In this document: positions 18,042 to 25,514 of the stretch, in pieces
How the letters are laid out: the number at the start of each line of letters is the position of its first letter
How positions within the stretch are numbered: the first letter of the stretch is position 1
NCBI GenBank assembly: GCA_044355095.1
Contig: JBIKYT010000005.1
Coordinates: 1-60,250 of the forward strand
Direction of reading: 5' to 3'
From: Casp-actino8 sp044355095
GTDB taxonomy: Bacteria > Actinomycetota > Acidimicrobiia > Acidimicrobiales > Ilumatobacteraceae
DNA length: 60,250 nucleotides
The notes under the pieces: generated by a model
Database searches by the model: none
Told to the model about the DNA's origin: nothing
The model's input: the letters and a program-made list of their open reading frames with translations, nothing else
Made by a program: the position numbers and the translations under genes

Positions 18042-18090
18042 CCACTTTGGAATTTGGCTGCCGCCTAGCGGTAACTATCTTCCAAAGTGG
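18042..18090. repeat. 49-bp mosaic palindrome, copy 1 (junction hairpin)
   Basis: Arms CCACTTTGGAA (18042-18052) and TTCCAAAGTGG (18080-18090) are perfect 11-bp inverted repeats. They enclose TTTGGCTG, the small palindrome CCGCCTAGCGG (18061-18071) and TAACTATC. A second copy lies at 59952-60000, also between convergent genes. A bidirectional terminator or a REP-like repeat are both possible; there is no U-tract. Confidence 0.8.
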
Positions 18091-18097
18091 GTAAAAA

Positions 18098-18152
18098 CAG
18101 CCACTCTGTACAAATAGTCGCGCTCAGCGCGACAATTTGTACAGAGTGGCTG
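18098..18152. terminator. 55-bp near-perfect palindrome between convergent genes
   Basis: Eighteen-base arms (18098-18115 and 18135-18152, starting CAGCCACTCTGTAC) are exact inverted repeats. Inside, after one A/A mismatch, GTCGCGC and GCGCGAC pair around a TCA loop. It stands seven bases after the 49-bp palindrome and repeats its plan of outer arms plus GC-rich centre. It lies 12 bases from the stop of the convergent crotonase gene, so a strong bidirectional terminator is likely. Confidence 0.75.
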
Positions 18153-18164
18153 ATTAGTTGCGGG

Positions 18165-18965
18165 TCAGGTGCGGGTCCAGTTGGGGGAGCGCTTTTCGGC
18201 GAACGCCCGCGGACCCTCTTTTGAATCATTCGTCGAGAAAATCGGCCAGCCAATTTCGAACTCAAGCTTGAGGGCCTCGGCCTCGGGCATCGCTGCTGTT
18301 TCTTGGACCGACTTCAAGATCGCCTCAACTGCGAGCGGACCGTTTGCACAAATCATCTCAGCCAATTCCAAGGATTTCGTCAAAGCTTGACCATCGGGCA
18401 CCACGTGTCCGATCAGACCGATTTCCTTGGCCTCAGCAGCGGTATATCCCCGAGCTGTTAGCAACATTTCAAGCGCATTGGTGTACCCAATCTGGCGTTG
18501 CAGTCGAACCGTACTTCCGCCCACCGGAAAAAGACCACGCTTGGCTTCAAAGACTCCAAACGTCGCGCTTTCACCAGCCACGCGTAAGTGAGTCGCTTGC
18601 AAGATTTCAGTCCCGCCGGCAACAGCGAATCCTTCAACCGCAGCGATGAGCGGTTTGCGTAAGCGGTAGTGCCGCAGCAATGCCTTCCAATGAAGGTCTG
18701 GGTCGGCCGCCCACCGCTCTTGGTAAGGGTTCGGACCAGCATCGTCATTGGCACGAGCCTTGAGATCCATACCAGTGCAGAATGATCCACCTGACCCGGT
18801 CAAAATCGCGCAACGAATGTCGTCGTCTTCATTGAGCCGAACCCAAGCGTCGGCCAAGCCCACGATCATCGCGGGGCTCAGAGCATTCTTTGCTTCGGGT
18901 CGGTTCATGGTGACCACCAGTGTGTGTCCCACCACTTCGGTTAAGAGATGCTCGGTGCCAGACAT
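18165..18965 (-). CDS. Enoyl-CoA hydratase, EchA19-like
   Basis: A 266-residue crotonase expected to hydrate a steroid side-chain enoyl-CoA. The sequence strongly recalls mycobacterial EchA19: 'HTLVVTMNRPEAKNALS', 'FCTGMDLKA', 'KPLIAAVEGFAVAGGTEIL' and the distinctive C-terminus 'KEGPRAFAEKRSPN'. Glutamates in 'GGTEIL' and 'FGVFEAKRG' are the candidate catalytic pair, and the oxyanion glycines are present. It is divergent from the FadD19-like ligase, the same arrangement as fadD19/echA19 in Mycobacterium. The hairpins at 18042-18152 separate it from the thiolase-like gene. Confidence 0.9.
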   Translation of the reverse strand: MSGTEHLLTEVVGHTLVVTMNRPEAKNALSPAMIVGLADAWVRLNEDDDIRCAILTGSGGSFCTGMDLKARANDDAGPNPYQERWAADPDLHWKALLRHYRLRKPLIAAVEGFAVAGGTEILQATHLRVAGESATFGVFEAKRGLFPVGGSTVRLQRQIGYTNALEMLLTARGYTAAEAKEIGLIGHVVPDGQALTKSLELAEMICANGPLAVEAILKSVQETAAMPEAEALKLEFEIGWPIFSTNDSKEGPRAFAEKRSPNWTRT

Positions 18966-19043
18966 GATTTCTCCTTAGTAGACGGCAAATTGCTCCCTTA
19001 TCTTCTACTACGAAGAGCGGTGGTTCGGCTTCATCGACCGCGA

Positions 19044-19055
19044 TGTGATATCACA
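19044..19055. promoter_or_regulatory. TGTGATATCACA palindrome before the FadD19-like gene
   Basis: A 12-bp perfect palindrome ends five bases before the start codon at 19061, where a ribosome site would normally be. It lies in the 95-base divergent gap between the EchA19-like and FadD19-like genes. It may be an operator. It resembles TGTGA/TCACA half-sites of CRP/FNR-type regulators, but with a two-base spacer instead of six, so that family is not implied. Confidence 0.4.
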
Positions 19056-19060
19056 CTCAT

Positions 19061-20635
19061 ATGCCAGCAACGACTTATAACCTCGCCGACCTCTTTGAAG
19101 CAGCAGCTGATGAGTGGCCCGACCGTGACTACATCGTGGACGAACGCACTCGTCGGACCTTCGCTGAGATGGATCGTCGTGCGAATCAACTAGCCCATCA
19201 CCTTCAGTCACAAGGAATTAAGCCGGGTGATCATGTTGGTATCTATGCACTGAATCGCGTTGAGTGGGTTGAGGCACTGTGGGCGATCTTCAAGATTCGT
19301 GCAGTATGGGTCAACATCAACTATCGCTACGTTGAAGATGAACTTGCGTATCTTTTTGATAACGCCGATCTGACCTACCTCATCGTTGAACCCGAATATG
19401 TTGATCGAGCTCGCTCGGTTGCGCCGCGATTGCCAATGCTTGTTATTGGCGATGATTACGAAAAGACGTTGGCAAGCAATAGCGATGCTCGCGATTTTGC
19501 GCCACGTTCAGACGACGACATCTACTTGTTGTTCACTGGCGGCACTACCGGAATGCCCAAGGGCGTCGTGTGGCGTCATGGCGACGTGGTCATGGCTCTC
19601 GGAGGTGGAATTGACATCATGAGCGGTGAGAAAGTTTCGTCTCCAGAAGGTTTTGTTGAAAAAGGACGCACTGGTTTCCCGTTGGTGTCGTATCCATTAC
19701 CTCCTTTGATGCACGGCGCATCGCAATGGAGCGTGATGGCTCAGAGTTTTGTTGGCAACAAAGTGGTTTTGCGTGGAAAGTTTGATCCCGCCGACGTGTG
19801 GAGCACTGTCGAAAACGAAAAAGCCAACTTAATCATGATTACTGGCGATGCAATGGCGCGACCGTTGCTCGACTACGTCGCTGCCAACACTGACAAGCAC
19901 GAGCTCTCGTCACTATTTGCGGTCAGTTCAAGTGCTGTTCTCTTTTCGCAATCATGCAAAGAACAATTCATTGATCTTTTCCCGAACGTTGTGATTACCG
20001 ATGCGGTTGGTTCAAGCGAAGGTGGTGCCAATGGCATCACAATGGTTGGCAAAGGTATGCAATCAAAGGGCGGCCCGACAATTAAGGCGGGTCGAGACTC
20101 GGTAGTACTTGGTGATGATTTGTTGCCAGTGAAACCGGGTGAGATGGGTCGACTGGCGCGTGCTGGAAACATTCCGTTGCGTTATCACAAAGACCCAGAA
20201 AAGACGGCCGCGACATTTGTAACTGCTCCTGATGGAAGGCGTTACGCGATCCCTGGCGATTTCGCTCGTCTTGAAGAAGATGGAACGATCACATTGATTG
20301 GTCGCGGTTCGGTGTGCATCAATAGTGGTGGCGAAAAGATCTTCCCTGAAGAAGTTGAGAATGCTTTGAAGGCCCACCCCGAAGTGTTTGACGCGGTTGT
20401 TGTCGGAATCCCAGACGATCGGTGGGGTGAGCGTGTTGCGGCCGTTGTGCAAGCACGTCCCGGAACAACTCCAACGTTAGAAAGTGTGCAAGAACATTGC
20501 CGCGCTCACGTCGCTGGTTACAAGGTTCCGCGCCAACTTACTTTGGTTGACCATATGGTGCGTTCGCCAGCAGGCAAGAGTGATTATCGCTGGGCGAAAC
20601 AACAGGCAATGATTGACGCTGGAATTGAAGGCTGA
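19061..20635 (+). CDS. Steroid side-chain acyl-CoA ligase, FadD19-like
   Basis: A 524-residue ANL-superfamily ligase that would activate a sterol-derived carboxylate with ATP and CoA. The P-loop reads 'LLFTGGTTGMPKGVVWRHGD', the middle 'ITGDAMARPLLDYV', and the C-terminus 'GSVCINSGGEKIFPEEVE' and 'RSPAGKSDYRWAK', with K506 as the acyl-adenylate lysine. These segments closely match mycobacterial FadD19 (3-oxocholest-4-en-26-oate ligase) as I remember it. It is followed five bases later by an AMACR-type racemase, a sensible partner for C26 acids. Other FadD19/FadD17-like specificities remain possible. Confidence 0.88.
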   Translation: MPATTYNLADLFEAAADEWPDRDYIVDERTRRTFAEMDRRANQLAHHLQSQGIKPGDHVGIYALNRVEWVEALWAIFKIRAVWVNINYRYVEDELAYLFDNADLTYLIVEPEYVDRARSVAPRLPMLVIGDDYEKTLASNSDARDFAPRSDDDIYLLFTGGTTGMPKGVVWRHGDVVMALGGGIDIMSGEKVSSPEGFVEKGRTGFPLVSYPLPPLMHGASQWSVMAQSFVGNKVVLRGKFDPADVWSTVENEKANLIMITGDAMARPLLDYVAANTDKHELSSLFAVSSSAVLFSQSCKEQFIDLFPNVVITDAVGSSEGGANGITMVGKGMQSKGGPTIKAGRDSVVLGDDLLPVKPGEMGRLARAGNIPLRYHKDPEKTAATFVTAPDGRRYAIPGDFARLEEDGTITLIGRGSVCINSGGEKIFPEEVENALKAHPEVFDAVVVGIPDDRWGERVAAVVQARPGTTPTLESVQEHCRAHVAGYKVPRQLTLVDHMVRSPAGKSDYRWAKQQAMIDAGIEG

Positions 20636-20640
20636 TTGAA

Positions 20641-21744
20641 ATGGCTGGTCCGCTGCAAGGTATTCGTGTGATTGAACTCGTCGGCCAAGGACCTGGCCCG
20701 TATGGGGCAATGGTGTTGGCCGATCTTGGTGCCGATGTCATTGCGGTTGAGCGGCCCGAGGTTGCGGCGCGGGTCAATCGTGATCGTCTTGCAACAAATC
20801 CAATGATGCGTGGTAAGCGCAGTATTGCTCTCGACTTGAAGAGCCCAAAAGATATTGCAACTCTGCTAGATCTCTCCGACCGAGCAGATGCGTTCATTGA
20901 TCCATTTCGTCCCGGTGTGTGCGAGCGTTTGGGTATCGGACCTGACGTCGTGTGTGAACGCAACCCCCGCATGATTTACGGACGGATGACTGGCTGGGGT
21001 CAAGATGGCCCATTGGCCCACACCGCTGGGCATGACATTGACTACATCTCGTTATCGGGAGCGTTGCATCTCATCGGTTATGAAGGTCAGCCGCCAACTC
21101 CGCCCATCAACTTGCTTGGTGACTTCGCGGGCGGCGGTTTGGTGTTGGCAATGGGTGTTGCCTGTGCAGTGGTTGAACGTTTCAGTAGTGGGCGCGGGCA
21201 AGTCATTGACACCGCGATGGTTGATGGTGCGGCAATGATTCTTGGCCCATTTTTCTCAGCATTCACTAACGGTTTTTGGGGTGAACGCGGTACTAATCAT
21301 CTTGATGGTGGAGCTCATTTTTACAATGTCTATGAGACGGCCGATCACAAGTGGGTTTCAGTCGGGGCCATTGAACCGCAGTTTTATGCTGAACTCGTGC
21401 AGCGTCTTGGAGCAACTGATGACGCCTTGTTGCAATCAGCCGAGCAGAACAATCGCCAAGTGTGGGCGGCAGCCAAACAACGCATGGCTGAGATCTTCAT
21501 GACAAAAAGCCGTGCTGAGTGGGAAGCAGTTTTTGATCAATCAGATGCGTGTTTTGCTCCGGTGCTTTCACCGAGTGAAGTCGCGACGCATCCCCACACA
21601 GCAGCGCGTGGAACCGTCGTAACGATCAATGGTGTTGTGCAAGCACAGGCCGCGCCGCGCTTTTCACGTACAGAGGCAAAAGCGGGTGTGCCGTGTCACT
21701 CTGGTCAACACAGCGTTGATGAAATTCTGTCGTCGTGGAAGTAG
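20641..21744 (+). CDS. Alpha-methylacyl-CoA racemase (class III CoA-transferase family)
   Basis: A 367-residue member of the CaiB/BaiF family, of the racemase type. 'GHDIDYISLSGAL' carries the likely catalytic H131 and 'INLLGDFAGGGL' the likely D161, the residues used by mycobacterial MCR. Its role would be to epimerise the 2-methyl branch of steroid C26-CoA esters so that acyl-CoA dehydrogenase can act. It is directly downstream of the FadD19-like gene. The 3' end converges on an SDR gene with only seven bases between, with no hairpin. Confidence 0.88.
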   Translation: MAGPLQGIRVIELVGQGPGPYGAMVLADLGADVIAVERPEVAARVNRDRLATNPMMRGKRSIALDLKSPKDIATLLDLSDRADAFIDPFRPGVCERLGIGPDVVCERNPRMIYGRMTGWGQDGPLAHTAGHDIDYISLSGALHLIGYEGQPPTPPINLLGDFAGGGLVLAMGVACAVVERFSSGRGQVIDTAMVDGAAMILGPFFSAFTNGFWGERGTNHLDGGAHFYNVYETADHKWVSVGAIEPQFYAELVQRLGATDDALLQSAEQNNRQVWAAAKQRMAEIFMTKSRAEWEAVFDQSDACFAPVLSPSEVATHPHTAARGTVVTINGVVQAQAAPRFSRTEAKAGVPCHSGQHSVDEILSSWK

Positions 21745-21751
21745 CGAAGAT

Positions 21752-22609
21752 TTAGCGACAGACGGTGGCGCCGTCGACTAACAGCGATTCACCACACACG
21801 AAACTGGCGCGATCACTGCAGAGCCATACTGCTGATTCAGCGATTTCGGATGGCTCGCCCAAGTACCCGCGACCGATTCCGCGACTCACCATTTTTTCAA
21901 TCTTTGGATCACCATTGATGAATCCTTCAATCATGGGAGTACGTGTTGTGCCAGGAAGAATCGCGTTAACGCGTACGCCTTTGGCCGCAAATTCTTGCGC
22001 GGCACACTTGGTGAGACCGAGCACACCATGCTTGGCTGCGGTGTAGTGCGGCAATCCTGGTGCAGCAACAACGCCAGCCCCTGATGACACATTGACGATT
22101 GCTCCAAAACCTTGAGCGGCCATCACACCGAGTTCGTACTTGAGGCACAAAAAGACGCTGGTGAGATTGGCATTGATCATGTGCTGCCATTCATGCAACG
22201 GCAGATCAATAAACGAGCCGAATCGTCCACTCACGCCAGCGTTGTTGACGGCGCAGTCCAGGCGACCGTAATTGTCGATTGCTGAGTTAATGACTGCAGC
22301 GACATCATCTTCTTTAGTCAGGTCGGCAGCCACTGCGAAGGCTTCACCGCCACGTTCTTGAATCGAGCGAACGACTGCATGAGCGGCATCTCCGTCAATA
22401 TCGCAAACCACGACAGCAGCACCCTCGACGGCAAAGAGTCGTGCGGTTGCCTCGCCAATGCCGCGTCCAGCACCAGTCACGAGAGCAACTTTGCCCTCGG
22501 CCAGTCCGAGCCGAAGCGGGAAAGCCGCTCGTACGAGTTCGTCAGTTTGTTCGCCAGCCATCGGCCAAACGTTGCCAGTAGGGGTGGGGTCTTCAATGTT
22601 GTCAGCCAC
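21752..22609 (-). CDS. Short-chain dehydrogenase/reductase
   Basis: A 285-residue classical SDR, an NAD(P)-dependent alcohol/ketone oxidoreductase. 'TGAGRGIG' (45-52), 'CDIDGD' (NAD preference), 'NNAGVSG', 'NVSSGAG' and 'YTAAK' are all present. The N-terminus has about 35 extra residues before the Rossmann fold; ATG 22561 (Met17) is an alternative start. It is divergent from the NTF2-like gene across a 31-base gap that holds a perfect palindrome. Substrate unknown; the setting suggests a steroid or acyl-CoA hydroxy group. Confidence 0.87.
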   Translation of the reverse strand: MADNIEDPTPTGNVWPMAGEQTDELVRAAFPLRLGLAEGKVALVTGAGRGIGEATARLFAVEGAAVVVCDIDGDAAHAVVRSIQERGGEAFAVAADLTKEDDVAAVINSAIDNYGRLDCAVNNAGVSGRFGSFIDLPLHEWQHMINANLTSVFLCLKYELGVMAAQGFGAIVNVSSGAGVVAAPGLPHYTAAKHGVLGLTKCAAQEFAAKGVRVNAILPGTTRTPMIEGFINGDPKIEKMVSRGIGRGYLGEPSEIAESAVWLCSDRASFVCGESLLVDGATVCR

Positions 22610-22614
22610 ACCTT

Positions 22615-22635
22615 CACCGTAGTTGGTCTACGGTG
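22615..22635. promoter_or_regulatory. 21-bp palindrome in a divergent intergenic gap
   Basis: CACCGTAG (22615-22622) and CTACGGTG (22628-22635) are exact inverted repeats around TTGGT. The element stands five bases from both start codons (22609 minus, 22641 plus), almost at the centre of the gap. This fits a shared operator controlling both directions. Confidence 0.5.
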
Positions 22636-22640
22636 TCAAC

Positions 22641-23096
22641 ATGCTGAATTACGCCGATGAAAGGGCAATCCTCAATTTGTTGTTTACCTATGCCGAACGA
22701 ATTGACGCGGGTGACTTTAAGGGCGTATCGGAGTTGTTCAGCAGCGCAGAGGTCTTTATGGCTGGTCCGGATCAGCCATCGGTTGCTGGGAAGCAAGTTG
22801 GACCCATCATGAAACACTTCGTCAAAACTTACGAAGGAATCCCGCGCACCAAGCATGTTGTGACAAACACAATTGTCGAGGCGCAATCGGCAACCAGTGC
22901 TCATACTCGTTCGCAATTTACAGTTCTGCAAAATGTGCCCGATCTATTACCGTTGCAGGTTGTGGCATCGGGGCGTTATCACGATCAATTCACCAAGACC
23001 GAAATTGGCGAGTGGAAATTCACTCAGCGCATCATGTTGGTTGACGCTCATGGCGACGTGTCTGCGCACCTGAACGCCGGAACAGGAATCGCATGA
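22641..23096 (+). CDS. SnoaL/NTF2-fold protein
   Basis: A 151-residue single-domain protein with the NTF2/SnoaL pattern ('DERAILNLLFTYAERIDAGDFKGVSELFS' region split over helix and strand, then 'HVVTNTIVEA' and 'GRYHDQF'). Members include steroid isomerases, cyclases and dehydratases, but many are uncharacterised. The ATG at 22641 is chosen over an upstream in-frame GTG/ATG inside the palindrome. It starts an operon of seven plus-strand genes ending at 27247. A C-terminal 'SAHLNAGTGIA' overlaps the next start by four bases. Confidence 0.75.
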   Translation: MLNYADERAILNLLFTYAERIDAGDFKGVSELFSSAEVFMAGPDQPSVAGKQVGPIMKHFVKTYEGIPRTKHVVTNTIVEAQSATSAHTRSQFTVLQNVPDLLPLQVVASGRYHDQFTKTEIGEWKFTQRIMLVDAHGDVSAHLNAGTGIA

Positions 23097-23632
23097 GTGT
23101 CAATGTCTTGGGTCGAGGCAAACTGGCCGATTTGCTGCGTGATGGCGTGCATTCTGATACGCGCAGTGCGGTCATTGTGGTTGAGGTTGATGGTGATCGA
23201 TCGATTTCAAGCATCGCCCAATTGACCGACGCGCAGATTGATGAGATATTCGAACAGCCGATGCAACGAGTCATTGGTGCTTTGCAAGAGGCTCATTCAA
23301 TGAACTGCGAGCGGATCGTTGTCGTTGTGCCCACAACAGGAATGTCTGGGGGAGCGTGTTACGCCCCACAAGCCGCACTGGCTGAGTCGGCGCGGATCTT
23401 GGTGAAATCAGCAGCCCGCCAATGGGGCGTAAGCGGAATCACTGTGAATGCAGTTGCGGTTGAACCTCATTGGTTTGCAATTGATCCGAGTATTTCTGGC
23501 CCAGTGGCGATTGCCCCGCGGTCATTAGGCGGCGACGTGAGTCCAGTCGGCATCGTGAACTGGTTATGTAGCGCAACCTCTGGTGATGTCACCGGCCAAA
23601 CCATCGTGTGTGATGGAGGGCTGTGGATGTGA
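23093..23632 (+). CDS. Degenerate SDR-like protein lacking cofactor and catalytic motifs
   Basis: A 179-residue protein that matches only the C-terminal two thirds of an SDR. The N-terminal TGxxxGxG segment is missing. The active-site stretch reads 'CYAPQAALAESARILVKSAA', with Tyr kept but the essential Lys of YxxxK replaced by Ala. The later SDR features 'WGVSGITVNAV' and 'VTGQTIVCDGG' are well preserved. It overlaps the SnoaL gene and the next, apparently active SDR by four bases each. Intact reading frame and coupling argue for a non-catalytic partner subunit rather than a pseudogene. Confidence 0.75.
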   Translation: MSVNVLGRGKLADLLRDGVHSDTRSAVIVVEVDGDRSISSIAQLTDAQIDEIFEQPMQRVIGALQEAHSMNCERIVVVVPTTGMSGGACYAPQAALAESARILVKSAARQWGVSGITVNAVAVEPHWFAIDPSISGPVAIAPRSLGGDVSPVGIVNWLCSATSGDVTGQTIVCDGGLWM

Positions 23633-24420
23633 GTAGTCGACGATTAGAAAATCGAGTAGCCATCGTGACTGGCGCAGGACAAGGAGTGGGCGAGGGTATT
23701 GCTCGTCGCCTTGCGCAAGAAGGGGCGACTGTTGTCATCGCTGCTCGGCGTGCCGAGACTGGCGAGCCAGTGGTTGAGTCAATTCGTTCGGCAGGTGGAC
23801 GGGCGGTTTGTATCGTCACTGATGTTTCGGTTTCTGAATCGGTTGACGCCTGCGTGGCCAGCTCTGTTCAGCAATTTGGTCGACTCGACATCATGGTGCA
23901 CAACGCGTTTATGGGTGGAATTCCGCACAAGTTAGAAAAGGCGCAAATCGAAAAGCATTGGACCTCGATGTCTCGCACCGGAGTCTGGGCAAGCCTTTTC
24001 TGCGCTCGCGCTGCGATGCCGCATCTAGTTGCTTCGTCGGCTCGCCCGAAGGGCGAAGGTGGTGGCCGTCTGATTCTGATTACCTCACCGTCGGGAGTTG
24101 AGGGCAGTGCAAATATCCCGCTGTACTCTCCGGCTAAAGCAGCCCAACGGGCGATTGCGAAAAGCCTCGCGCGTGAATGGGGTGAATTTGGTATCACGGT
24201 GAATTGCATTGGTCCTGTTGCCGGTAGCCCGGCTTTACTGACGGCTTTTGACCGCAACCCTGCGTTGCAGCAGGCGATCGAAGCCCGCACTCCGCTTGGT
24301 CGAGTTGGAGATATCACGGACGACATCGGTTCGGTGGCACTTTTCTTGGCAAGTGATGATTCGTCGTTTGTAACTGGCCAAACCATCATCTGCGATGGTG
24401 GATCATTCTTAGGTTTGTAA
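23629..24420 (+). CDS. Short-chain dehydrogenase/reductase
   Basis: A 263-residue SDR with 'TGAGQGVG', 'ITSPSG', 'YSPAKAAQRAIAKSLAREWG' and 'VTGQTIICDGG'. The usual NNAG is replaced by 'HNAFMGG'. The start is GTG at 23629, coupled to the preceding stop (GTGA). Its C-terminal half resembles the degenerate SDR upstream (shared 'W-G-x-x-GITVN' and 'VTGQTI-CDGG'), so the pair probably arose by duplication and may form a hetero-oligomer. Substrate unknown. Confidence 0.86.
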   Translation: MSSRRLENRVAIVTGAGQGVGEGIARRLAQEGATVVIAARRAETGEPVVESIRSAGGRAVCIVTDVSVSESVDACVASSVQQFGRLDIMVHNAFMGGIPHKLEKAQIEKHWTSMSRTGVWASLFCARAAMPHLVASSARPKGEGGGRLILITSPSGVEGSANIPLYSPAKAAQRAIAKSLAREWGEFGITVNCIGPVAGSPALLTAFDRNPALQQAIEARTPLGRVGDITDDIGSVALFLASDDSSFVTGQTIICDGGSFLGL

Positions 24421-24450
24421 TAGAAATTCAATAACACGAAAGGCACGACC

Positions 24451-24795
24451 ATGATTCGACTCGTCACTCTTCTCAAGCGCAAGCCCGGAACAACCCATCA
24501 AGAGTTTCTTGACTACTGGTTCAACACCCACGGGCCCTTAATCAAGAATTGTTCGGCCGCTAAGTATGTTCGCCGTTACGAACAGCACCCAGCGGTATGG
24601 CCGGCCGAGGGCAGCCGTCACGAGCCAGCTTTTGATGGCGTCACGATTCAGATTTTTGATTCAGCCGAACAGTTCAATGCCCACATGGGAGAGCCTGACT
24701 TTCCTTTAGTCATGGAAGACATTGAGAAGTTCATGGACTCGTCAAACATTCAGTGGATTCTTACCGAAGAACCAAATCTCGTTATCGACAACTGA
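24451..24795 (+). CDS. EthD-family protein
   Basis: A 114-residue ferredoxin-like alpha/beta barrel protein of the EthD group. The N-terminal 'RLVTLLKRKPGTTHQEFLDYW' region, the family motif 'NTHGPLI' and the C-terminal strand are typical. EthD proteins accompany oxygenase and degradation systems, and most lack a proven activity. AAAGG-like purines (GAAAGGCACG) precede the ATG. It lies 30 bases after the SDR and ten bases before the acetyltransferase gene. Confidence 0.82.
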   Translation: MIRLVTLLKRKPGTTHQEFLDYWFNTHGPLIKNCSAAKYVRRYEQHPAVWPAEGSRHEPAFDGVTIQIFDSAEQFNAHMGEPDFPLVMEDIEKFMDSSNIQWILTEEPNLVIDN

Positions 24796-24804
24796 TCACA
24801 GAAC

Positions 24805-25449
24805 ATGTTGCTTGTTCCGACTCTGATCGGGAAATCAATGGGGTTAGAGCCGTTGATGATTGAACATGCTCCTGCTCTTGTCGAAGCCGCCTCGCAAGAT
24901 CGTTCAACGTTTGGCTTTACGGCTGTCCCAGACGGCATAGAAGAAATGTTGAACTATGTTCGGAATCTGCTGGGTAGTCACAAAGCGAGTCAGGACGTTC
25001 CATTTGTTCAACGTCGCGTTAATTCGGAGGGCTCACTGGGCGAAGTGGTTGGTTGCACACGGTTCATGAATATCTCCTTCCCGTTGGGCCGCTCAGTAAA
25101 CGGCGAGTTGGTTCCTGATGGAGTTGAAATTGGTGGAACCTGGCTTGCGAAGTCAGCGCAACGAACATCGATTAATACCGAAGCCAAATTGATGTTGATG
25201 ACGTACGCGTTTGAAACATGGCGAGTACAACGAGTCGCCATTTGCACAGACGAACGTAACGAGCAAAGCCGTCGAGCCATTGAAAGAATCGGCGGCATTT
25301 TTGAAGGGGTATTGCGTTCAGATCGCCCAAGTTGGGTCGATTCTGAAAGAGGAAATTTGCGCAATACGGCGGTCTATTCGGTTGTATCGGCCGAGTGGCC
25401 TCAGGTCAAATCACGGTTGACGACGATTCTTAGTGCGTCAAGTTTCTGA
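24805..25449 (+). CDS. GNAT-family N-acetyltransferase
   Basis: A 214-residue RimJ/RimL-like acetyltransferase. The fold is visible from 'LGEVVGCTRFMNI' through 'EIGGTWLAKSAQRTSINTEA' to the CoA-binding 'DERNEQSRRAIERIGGIFEG'. The start is ATG 24805 with no clear ribosome site; ATG 24838 gives a better-fitting N-terminus ('MGLEPLMIEH'). Targets could be a protein N-terminus or a small amine. It lies inside the co-directional operon; its link to the neighbours is unclear. Confidence 0.83.
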   Translation: MLLVPTLIGKSMGLEPLMIEHAPALVEAASQDRSTFGFTAVPDGIEEMLNYVRNLLGSHKASQDVPFVQRRVNSEGSLGEVVGCTRFMNISFPLGRSVNGELVPDGVEIGGTWLAKSAQRTSINTEAKLMLMTYAFETWRVQRVAICTDERNEQSRRAIERIGGIFEGVLRSDRPSWVDSERGNLRNTAVYSVVSAEWPQVKSRLTTILSASSF

Positions 25450-25514
25450 CACCGAGTCAGAAACATCTACAGTTTGGTCAAGCAACGCGCGTGACGTGCA
25501 TTGAAGGGGGAGTT

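Noticed and set aside
18042..18152. Palindromes considered as insertion-sequence ends or a miniature transposon
   Set aside because: No transposase is nearby, the arms do not flank a gene, and I see no target-site duplication. A terminator or REP-like role fits better.
18098..18152. Palindrome considered as a tRNA or other structured RNA gene
   Set aside because: It is a single long hairpin without the cloverleaf arms or TTC loop of a tRNA.
23868..24482. A 204-codon antisense frame over the active SDR
   Set aside because: The plus-strand SDR has all motifs; the antisense product resembles nothing.
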